Assembly: GCA_015499995.1 (NCBI GenBank)
Contig: JADNRV010000675.1
Span: 1-18,152 of the forward strand
DNA length: 18,152 bases
Direction: 5' to 3'
From: Flammula alnicola
Taxonomy: Eukaryota; Basidiomycota; Agaricomycetes; Agaricales; Strophariaceae
The notes beneath the pieces were generated by a model that worked only from the letters and a program-made list of their open reading frames with translations, did not search any database and had not been told where the DNA came from. Below, piece by piece: positions 1-9,235 of this stretch (positions are counted from its first letter, which is position 1; every line of letters starts with the position of its first letter). The position numbers and the translations under genes are program-made.

Positions 1-1510
1 TGCATTTCCGGGGCGAGAAGGGCGAGGGAAAATGAACCGATCAAAATTGCCAAGAAAACATTCACGACCTTGCCCGGAGTTGCTACAAAAGGATATGAAT
101 GTAATTCGCTGGGATCTCATAGTCTGTAAAGCATGATATGCTTACCATGGCCTTGGTTGATTAGAGTGGTACCAAAGCTGAAAGCTGTTGACAGGTCGTG
201 TGAGATTTCAAAGATCGGACGGGTTCACGAAGAAAATAAACACACCAAGTGCATATGCCGAGTAGATGACAAAGAAGAATACTGCCAAACCTCCGCCATG
301 CCAGACGGCAGCCTTCATGTCGACTTTGAGGGATTGGTCGATGCGTTGGTTATAGAGTTTGCCCAAAATTTTTTGGGTTCCAAAGGCCTGAGCAGTGCGA
401 ATGGTTGAGATGACCTCCTCTGCCAGACTTCCACCTTCGGCGGTGTGTTTGAGGGACATTCTGAATGCCGATCAGCATGATAACATCGGGGGGAGATACA
501 GAAACTACGCACTGCATGTATGTTGAAATGAACTTGTTCATAACCCCACCAGTGATGGCGATACATGGGAGAATGGAGGACATTGCCAGCGCCAAGCGCC
601 AAGAACGGCCATATGCGAGAGCGAAACCAGTGACAAATGCACTTAAAAAGTTGACTACGAGGGCAACCTTTTCCGAAATTCCCTGCTGTACCAAATCTAC
701 ATGACGCCAAGATAAGCCATGTGAAAAATGGGGTTCACCAAAATTCGAACGTACGTGTGTCCGTTTGTATACGCGTTGCGACCTCTCCAGCGCCGACATT
801 GTCGAAGAATGCAATATCCTGACGCAGAACGGCTTGAAGATATCGTTCTCGAATACGTTTCGCATTAATTTCGCCAGTGTACACCCAAAGATACATGTAC
901 GTGTACGTGCAAACGAACATCCCGATACCTATCGAAAGGTTAACTTTGAAGAAATATTGATGGTTATGTAGAACACACCAATGCACACCAGATAGGTTGC
1001 ACTCTTGCTAGCCGAATGGCGGAAATCTGCCGCGGCTTGCGGAATTTCGCCTGACCTAGCTGGATTGGCAACGATCTGCGTGAAATTGACGAAGGCTTGT
1101 GTTAGGTTTCCAAAAAGTAGTGACATGAGAGGCTAATAGCAACAAAAGTAAGTGACTGTAAAATCCAAGAAGATCGTGAAGCCATACCTGGGCTGCTCCC
1201 GCTGCTGCTGCTGCGATCAGCCCAATAAAATCAAGGGAGAGTTCGAATCTTGTGGAGTAACTATTGGCACGGACATGGTAAGCAGGCCTTCGGCAACGAT
1301 AGAATGGACTACTCACCGGAACAGCTCTGTAAAGGATATGGCGGGTATTTCCCGCTCGACGGGTGTTACCTCCGTCGAAACGTCTCCCTCCTCATTTTTC
1401 TCATCCTTGACATCTTGGACGGCTTTCTTTCGGGAAAAGAAGCCCTTGGACTTGGGTTCAGCGACGACGGTGGCCTTCTCGTCTGTGCTGCTTGGCCTGG
1501 AGTCGACCAT
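1..1510 (-). CDS. ABCB/MDR-type ABC exporter, left paralog, 5' part only (exons 1-8)
   Basis: Likely a plasma-membrane drug/lipid/peptide exporter; only the N-terminal tail and most of the first membrane domain (about 371 codons) lie in the window. Minus-strand exons: 1317-1510, 1188-1260, 979-1132, 755-928, 513-696, 246-460, 146-184 and 1-82. Exon 8 lacks its last two bases, so the gene continues off the window. All splice sites are GT-AG and no stop interrupts the frame. Exon lengths match those of the complete paralog at 9236 (73, 154, 174, 184, 215 and 39 nt are identical), and introns and leader also align. The K/E-rich cytosolic tail ends in [10 protein letters not shown], followed by an Ala-rich first helix and the segments [18 protein letters not shown] and [17 protein letters not shown]. 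The paralog's first ATG is ACG here, so I start four codons later at 1510. By eye, protein identity is very high in exon 4 and lower in exon 5. The ATPase domains are not visible, so function rests on the paralog. Confidence 0.88.
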
Positions 1511-1577
1511 GATAGACGACGTAGAAATGGGCCGAGAAAAAAGTAAAGGTGATGAAAGAGCGGATGAGAAAGAGTTG
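1511..1577 (-). promoter_or_regulatory. 5' leader of left exporter, conserved with its paralog
   Basis: Read on the minus strand, this pyrimidine-rich leader contains TCTTTCTCATCCGCTCTTTC and then CTTTACTTTTTTC. It matches the leader at about 9183-9235 with only a few differences, so the duplication includes the 5' UTR. The paralog's upstream ATG position is ACG here. The alignable leader starts near 1570 and the similarity is patchy beyond it. Confidence 0.6.
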
Positions 1578-1645
1578 GTTGATGTCAACTGACTTTGTGG
1601 GGGACACTGGGAGGCATTGAGCATATGTATACTCGGTGGTATGTG

Positions 1646-1708
1646 CGTAATCAAGATGACTACCCGCGCCGAGGTCGATCGAGATCTGGGGTTAATCGCG
1701 GTTAATCA
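1646..1708 (-). promoter_or_regulatory. Promoter block shared with the right exporter gene
   Basis: On the minus strand this block reads GATTAACC-GC-GATTAACC-CCAGATC, then TCGGCGCGG, then GTCATCTTGATTACG. The same blocks occur in the same order upstream of the complete exporter at 9036-9087. Sequence between this block and the leader is poorly conserved, so retention of the block suggests a functional cis-element or core promoter region. The GATTAACC direct repeat is perfect here and degenerate in the other copy. No known factor site is claimed. Confidence 0.45.
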
Positions 1709-1710
1709 GA

Positions 1711-2400
1711 TAAGATTTACCGAAAAGGCTTCCCCGCGCTTGTTGCTCCTTTGGTCATCGGCCCAGAAATATAAAAGATGACTCCAATACCTTTCGATTT
1801 CTGCATCTGCTCTCCTATTTCTCTCAAAGATTCAGGCATGTACAGTTTGGCAATGTCTCCCGCTACCGTTGACTTTGGTCTGACTCGTGCCCGGAACCCG
1901 AGTCATTGACTGCGATCTAGTAGGTGCCGCGCCGAATGACTACGTAGCAATTCAAAGTTCTGGATAAGAACATTCTGAACAGTGAACAGGCCTGATATGT
2001 AGACTTCCGTTGACTGCGGCATTTTCACCAACCTGATCTAAACATATCCGGGATTCAACCATCGTGGGATCATCGTTGGACACGCAACGCCCTTATCCAC
2101 CGGCTGTCGCTCGCTTGCAGACTGAACAACTGACTTATGGCGGTATCGAGGGAACTGAAATCTAACTTGGATATTTTTTTTTCCGTGACCTCCTGAGTCC
2201 TGGGCTGATTCACATCGCCTGCAATTGTCGGGCAGCAAACTACCTATGAAATTTTCCGTCAATCCCGAATGATTCTTGCGTCAATTCCATGTCGCCCCCC
2301 TGCTGCCCAGTAAGCGGCCCGCACCTTATGCGACTGCAAGCTTAACTTAAAACGGCCCGGCACTTAGACGGATGCGCATGGTCCGGTTAGTCAATACGAT
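1711..2400. other. Intergenic stretch without a supported gene
   Basis: No long open frame with plausible splice sites was found. A plus-strand TATAAAA lies at 1770-1776, followed by a pyrimidine-rich stretch and an ATG at 1838 that opens only 23 codons (stop at 1907-1909). This could be the remnant of a divergent promoter or first exon. A T-run sits at about 2172-2181. The rest shows no structure I can name. Confidence 0.5.
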
Positions 2401-2453
2401 TAGCCTACATACTTCACACACAACTGCATGATGCATTCCAGGTATGTAGCCTA
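2401..2453. repeat. Nested inverted repeat
   Basis: The arms TAGCCTACATAC (2401-2412) and GTATGTAGCCTA (2442-2453) are inverted copies with one mismatch. The loop contains a second palindrome, TGCAT-G-ATGCA, at 2425-2435. The structure could form a cruciform or be the end of a small non-autonomous element. No target-site duplication was recognised. Confidence 0.5.
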
Positions 2454-2847
2454 CGCTTGCGTGTCTCAGATATGTAGCTCCAAAGCCTCATTGACGCAGC
2501 ACTCCGACAACGATGCTTGGGAGGATCTGTTTCGAATAGGTTTTGAAGGTCGCTCCGCCCAAGGCGCCAATCCGATCCCGCCGGTTAAATTGTATTTTCG
2601 AGGATTCCATGAATCGAGGAACTCTGCATATGCGCAGCCATATGTGAAGGCTTGTCTATGATGTAAAATTTGGACTCTGGAAAGCTCTGGAGGGATATCG
2701 ACCTGATTACACTCCGAAGAGTTGGTGAACGACGAAAGAACGCTCTCCCGGAAGTTCTTCGGCCACACATCACCCTCCTACTTTATAGCGACACCATGCA
2801 GGGCGATTGTTCGAATCATATGTATTCAATTTATTCATTCAAACAAT
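2454..2847. other. Intergenic stretch with overlapping short open frames on both strands
   Basis: Open frames of 60-100 codons overlap here in several frames, the longest on the minus strand at 2466-2768 and one on the plus strand at 2428-2661. None shows a recognisable motif, and they are mutually exclusive, so none is called as a gene. This may be eroded coding or element sequence. Confidence 0.35.
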
Positions 2848-3000
2848 AAGCCGCACTTACACGTCATTGTGGTGGTTCTTCGGCTTCGCATCCTCCTTCT
2901 ACTATGGGAAATTATACTGATATAGCTTTCGTTTGAATTATATTCTACTGTCTTCGTACACAGTCGGCCATTAAGCCGCACGTACTCGTCATTGAGGTGA
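2848..3000. repeat. Two imperfect direct copies of a 27-28-bp unit
   Basis: TAAGCCGCACTTACACGTCA (start 2848) and TAAGCCGCACGTACTCGTCA (start 2972) continue as TTGTGGTG and TTGAGGTG. About three mismatches in 27 positions separate the copies, whose starts are 124 bp apart. The sequence between them is AT-rich. They may be internal repeats or ends of a degraded element. Confidence 0.55.
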
Positions 3001-3037
3001 GCGTCTCCGCTAGGCGGTTATCCAAAAATAGACGCTC
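2999..3037. repeat. Hairpin with perfect 8-bp arms and an inner stem
   Basis: GAGCGTCT (2999-3006) and AGACGCTC (3030-3037) are exact reverse complements. Inside them, CCGC-TAG-GCGG can form a second short stem. The hairpin abuts the second copy of the 27-bp direct repeat. Confidence 0.55.
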
Positions 3038-3053
3038 CGTTGATTTGCGGTCT

Positions 3054-3091
3054 GGCCCTGGCCCTGATCGCGGTAGTGCTGGCCAGGGGCC
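3054..3091. repeat. GC-rich imperfect hairpin
   Basis: GGCCCTGGCC (3054-3063) pairs with GGCCAGGGGCC (3081-3091) if one G is bulged. It lies in a local GC-rich island (about 3043-3125) surrounded by AT-richer DNA. Function is unknown. Confidence 0.45.
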
Positions 3092-3130
3092 TGATGGGCG
3101 CCAGCGGATGGAGGCTCGACAGGGCTGCAC

Positions 3131-3828
3131 TGTACAGAAATTAACCCTCGTGAGCCAATAACCTCAGTGGCTATTCAGGTTTCAATATGTACTCGGACAT
3201 AAATAAAGATTCCCGACAACCAGGCGGCCGTTCGCATGCGCCACAGTCCAGTCAACGTCTAAAAAAATGGTGCCCATCATACGTAGATACAGGTAAATTT
3301 ACATGAAATTGCAAAGTGAGGGAACCTAAAAAATTGTTCCTGTGCTTCGACTTCGGCTGTTAAGATATTCGTAGAATCTACAGTACTTCACATCCAGGCA
3401 ACTGGACGTTTCGACTGAGTTTCAAGATGATAACAACCGCAAGACAGGAGACATCAGTATACGTAGAGATGGGACGAGGATAGTGTCGCGCCATGATATT
3501 TAAAGAAACCAAAGCCACGTAGATAGAAATGCATTTCATCGGCCATGAACTAAGTGTCATGCAACTTCAGCCACAGTAATACATCGCTGATGCGAGGGTG
3601 CAACGTTTCGCAGGCGGTCATAACGTTTGCGAGGCCTATCATAAGCTCTGCTCGTGATGGGCTTTACCCAACGTGTATTGGAAAAGCGGTCAGTAAGGAA
3701 AGTTCGTGACCTCTCTAGAGTTGACATATTGACCCACATGACCCAAAGGACAGGTCTTCTATCTGTTAAGGCCTGGTTAAGGCATATCTGAGGTGCGTGA
3801 GCCCGTCACGAAGAGGACTGGCACCTAA
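3131..3828. other. Intergenic stretch, nothing recognised
   Basis: Short frames only (60 codons or fewer), none with family motifs or paired splice sites. The word ACGTAGA recurs at about 3284, 3463 and 3526, which may be chance. Confidence 0.45.
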
Positions 3829-4014
3829 AGTCCAAGGGTTGATGAAGTGGCCAAGGAATCACCAAACTTGTTTGCCAGTTTGCAGGATCAAGTCAAGAAC
3901 ATGAAGCACGAATTGCAGCTTGCGGTATTGGCCACTCGGAGAAGGTACGCAGGCAATCCAGTACCTACGGCAATCGTCAAGGTCAAAAACTGCCGGTTTC
4001 CAACAATGCTATGA
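3829..4014 (+). other. Open frame with coding-like composition, unassigned
   Basis: This is a 61-codon plus-strand frame without a start codon, bounded by a TAA before 3829 and TGA at 4012-4014. Its product is charged and probably helical (segments such as FASLQDQVKNMKHELQLAVL and ATRRRYAGNP), unlike the junk frames around it. No conserved domain is recognised. Only its end overlaps the minus-strand candidate pseudogene. It could be an exon fragment of a lost gene or chance. Confidence 0.2.
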
Positions 4015-4672
4015 AGGACCACAGTAGTTTATGTTTCGCCGCTTCGTCTTCTGTAAATGTCACCGGGTCGTGATTGCACGACAAGGGCTCCGTAATTTTC
4101 GTAAATCGAAATAATGCGTGGATAAGCGAGTTCCTTGGGAATTCGCAAGACCGAACGAGCTCATGAGTCCGACGCCTTTGTTTTAAAAATGAAAGCAAGA
4201 GGGCTTACCAGTACTCTGTGGCTAACACAACACAGTTGCGCTGGCGCACTTCGATGAGGCTCGTCGCGCCCCAAATTGCCCCGAAGTATTCCGAGTCATA
4301 AGGCCCAGAGAAATCGGACAGATGGAAGCTAACAACAAAAAAGTTTATTTAAGTTCGTAAAGCCGGAAAGTCCATCCGCCAAAGACGAAAGGTAACTGCA
4401 AGGGCCTTATCAGATGCAAGCTCCTGGGTCTAGAATGGCACATCGCTTTCCAGTAATAAAAGAAGAGATTGCACAGTAGAATATCCAGGGTTGCCCACGA
4501 GCCCCAGTCCTTGATATATGCGGAGCACTTTACTTAGCACAAATCGAAGTTCGGCAGAGATTCGTGGACAGCCGGCTTGATAGCACCAAGTGCCAGTGGA
4601 ACTTGAAGGAGTGAGATGCCTTGAAGTCTCGTAAGCGGCGAAATGAGACAGACTGTTCTTCCTTCGGCGTGC
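3983..4672 (-). pseudogene. Possible decayed fungal transcription-factor-like gene
   Basis: Three minus-strand open pieces lie in order. 4433-4672 (stop at 4430-4432) contains LRIYQGLGLVGNPGYSTVQ followed by SLLLLLE. 4209-4328 is open for 40 codons and bounded by the strong acceptor TTTTTTGTTGTTAG and the donor GTAAGC. 3983 to about 4135 ends with EDEAAKHKLLWSFIALLE and a TGA. The pieces resemble, in order, the TVQALLLL helix and the E-x-R-x-x-W/FWS-x-x-x-LD segment of the fungal-specific transcription-factor domain (PF04082). No start, zinc cluster or continuous frame can be assembled, and stops and poor junctions separate the parts. The family assignment is inference from motif resemblance only. 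Confidence 0.25.
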
Positions 4673-5315
4673 TTATTGCAAGCGCAAGGTTGCCGTCAGT
4701 ATTCCTGCAACACCAAAACCCTGCCAGATGGGTGTCCCTCTTTCTGATCTGAAGGTTAAAATGAGATGGTGTCTAAATGTTGCAGTGGTTTATATGCATC
4801 TGTACAGATAGATATCTGACGTCTAATGAAAAGTCAGATGCTTGCGAGGCAACGAATTCAACGCACCGCAAAGCCCTGCTGGTTCAATGCTTCACTGAAT
4901 CCCATTGTATATGGGCGTTTTCCGTGTTCCAACGCGGAGAAATTCGAACCCTGAAGTTGATGAGGAATATAGCGTCGGATTGGCGTCGGATGGTGAGCAT
5001 TCACCTGCCCTTTCCGAATACGAAGACAAGAGAAGGCGATATGCTACTTCAGTATCGGAGTCGAGGCACTCAACGTGCTTTATATCTGATCCATGTTGTT
5101 GGCAACGACGGCAACAAGGCAAAAGAAGCGTGTCGGAGACTGTTAATTGACCAATTAGAGAGATGCCGAGGTAAAATAGCCGCTTTCAAAACGCTGACAA
5201 CAAGCGCAGACAACGACCAAAACCTGACCAAAACACACTCTTTTGCCACCTCACACTGCTATACCATATCGAAAGCAGGCTTTCTTTTATTATTACCCTC
5301 CTTACATCTCTCCAA
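4673..5315. other. Upstream region of the kinase gene
   Basis: This should contain the kinase promoter. A plus-strand frame from ATG 4911 to 5150 (79 codons, Ser/Arg/Glu-rich, no known domain) is open but has no support as a gene. The 35 bases before the kinase ATG are pyrimidine-rich, which is usual for fungal leaders. A longer open frame spanning 4777-5529 overlaps the kinase first exon out of frame and is a chance frame. Confidence 0.4.
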
Positions 5316-7476
<2,161 letters not shown>

Positions 7477-7793
7477 TCCTATCGTTTTCAACTTTCGAAG
7501 TGAGCGTGCGCTCATTGTCTTGTTCTCAGCTCGATTCGACTCATCTCATCAACCTCCTGTCCCCCGGTCCAACTGCATTTTGTATTTCTGCTGCATATTT
7601 ATAGCTTTCTAAGTATAATTATCTATTCCCCCTGCACATATTCTCCGGATTTGTTTTCTGTCTGTCTTTTTGGTGGTACATGCATACATTCTACTTAAGC
7701 CTCTTACTATCCACTATCTTTTATCCTTACCCCTCGATTTTGTAGTTTTGTTACTGTCACTTTGGGGTCTCTTTTTGGCGCTTTTGCGTTGGA

Positions 7794-7816
7794 CGGTAAC
7801 CTCGCAACGGTTACCG
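7794..7816. repeat. Perfect 8-bp hairpin in the kinase 3' flank
   Basis: CGGTAACC (7794-7801) and GGTTACCG (7809-7816) are exact reverse complements around a 7-base loop, TCGCAAC. A further GGTTACC follows directly, overlapping the right arm. The RNA would fold stably if the kinase transcript extends this far, about 320 bases past the stop. Confidence 0.55.
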
Positions 7817-8940
7817 GTTACCCCTGCCTAATCACTCATTTGACTACCACTGTCCTCAATATTTGTCTAATTGTTTTTTTTTGTGCACGAAGTTGTTTGC
7901 ATATTGTTGTTTCGTTGACTTCTGGTTTTGCCGTCATGAACGGTTTCTATGGAAAGTAAGTTTGTGAGGGTAGCGTTCCCACTGATCATGACCAACAGTT
8001 CTGAGTGCTCCTGGAGCCTGGAGCCCGTTCGATTGCGTACAAGTGCGATTTCTTTTGTGCTAAAGTGCGTCTCCTTTTCACGTACCGGGGCTGAACGTTA
8101 ACGGTGAATCTCGAAAGCTGACAACATCGGGAATCCTGGAAAATTCCATGTTATAGTTTCTTCTCTGATATTCAGCGTCATCTTGAAACCGATCCCCGCT
8201 CTTTATCTGAAGATATTCCGATTTCACTGTGGCCTTTATGAGTTGGAGCACTTTTGCGGTAATTTAGGCGAGATGGGCCTTGTCAAAGTCATGGTCCACG
8301 GAGTATGATTGGCATCTCTAGTATCTGCGCGGATTTGTTTTCTCTATGTAGATATCCCGATATAAATCTATCCTCCTGACGATAGGGTTATTGCAACACC
8401 ATCACATTTTTTAGGAAACTATGTAGGCATTTCCAAATTCCACTCGAGCATGAGGTTGACGGAGCCACTCGATCCGTCTCTACGTCAACTCTACGTATGC
8501 TGTATGTGTGATAGACTCTAGTACTAGGGCTCTCTCCTTTAAATAACGGCGCATCTCTTGTCCGAGTCATTGTTTTGCTTGATTATCATGCTCTATCTCG
8601 AAGCACTGCCAGTATGCGGGTAAGCCTTAAAGTTACTGCTTACAAGTAGAGAGCACCCAATTTCGCTGTAACCTACATACTATGGCTGAATCGGGAAGGA
8701 ATCTCTATTTTCGGTTCCCAATTCATTTTGGATAGGCTTGCCGGTGCACACTCTGTACGTACTGTTGATGTACTGAGACACTCACATTGTAGCACCACGA
8801 GTCGGATAATTATGACAATGGTAAGGGACGCTGCCAAACTGTACGTCTGGACTCTGAACCGATTCTTGAGAAATAAACATAGGAGAGATAGAAAGTCGAA
8901 AGATATGTGTGGCGATATATTTTAGAGTATATATGGGCCG

Positions 8941-8961
8941 ACGTTCAACGTTCAACGTTCA
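8941..8961. repeat. Three tandem copies of ACGTTCA
   Basis: Three exact 7-bp units run head to tail about 280 bp before the exporter start. They may be a minisatellite or clustered factor sites in the promoter region. The left copy has no equivalent in the part I could align. Confidence 0.6.
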
Positions 8962-9035
8962 ATGCGAATGAGTAAATTTAGGAGCGCTTGGGTTGCGCTT
9001 GGGAGGCGGCCATTGCGGGAAAGTCTTAAGTATTT

Positions 9036-9087
9036 GATTAACCCCGTAACCCCAGATCCTTCGGCGCGGTTTGTCATCCTGATTACG
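9036..9087 (+). promoter_or_regulatory. Promoter block shared with the left exporter gene
   Basis: The blocks GATTAACCCC, GTAACCCCAGATC, TTCGGCGCGG and GTCATCCTGATTACG match the minus-strand block at 1646-1708 in the same order. It lies 149-200 bp before the start codon. An ATTGG (inverted CCAAT) at 9112-9116 lies between this block and the leader. Confidence 0.45.
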
Positions 9088-9182
9088 AAGTCTGTCGTTT
9101 AGCGCCATGTAATTGGTTGGTTGATGCCAAACGTCAAACTGACACCGCCTGGATGCAAGGATGCAATGAGCCCATATGTAAG

Positions 9183-9235
9183 TATCTTTCTCATCCGCTC
9201 TTTCATCATCTTTACTTTTTTCGCGGCCCCTTTCC
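9183..9235 (+). promoter_or_regulatory. Conserved pyrimidine-rich 5' leader of the right exporter
   Basis: The leader contains TCTTTCTCATCCGCTCTTTC, then a T-run and CGCGGCCCC just before the ATG. It aligns with the minus-strand leader at 1511-1570 with few changes. Pyrimidine tracts like this usually mark fungal transcription starts. Confidence 0.5.

Larger units (their letters stand above)
7477..9035. other. Intergenic stretch after the kinase gene
   Basis: About 1.5 kb with no supported gene. The first 450 bases are T-rich and look like 3' UTR/terminator DNA with several TATTTATA- or TAATTA-like poly(A)-region words. A 65-codon frame at 7762-7959 is only a T-rich hydrophobic chance frame. 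A hairpin (7794), a two-copy CCTGGAG tandem (8012-8025) and a 7-bp tandem repeat (8941) are the only structures noted. Confidence 0.5.

Noticed and set aside
1..1510. Idea that the left exporter copy is a pseudogene
   Set aside because: All eight visible exons keep frame and splice sites, and exon lengths equal those of the intact paralog. Only the first ATG is shifted, so I call it an intact partial gene, pending the part outside the window.
2809..2820. GTTCGAATC-like T-loop word suggesting a tRNA gene
   Set aside because: No matching T-stem, acceptor stem or A/B box spacing is found around it on either strand. Similar words at 1235 and 4941 also fail.
7762..7959. Hydrophobic 65-codon frame that could look like a membrane peptide
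   Set aside because: Its hydrophobicity comes from T-rich 3' flank DNA. It starts at a non-ATG codon and has no splice or homology support.
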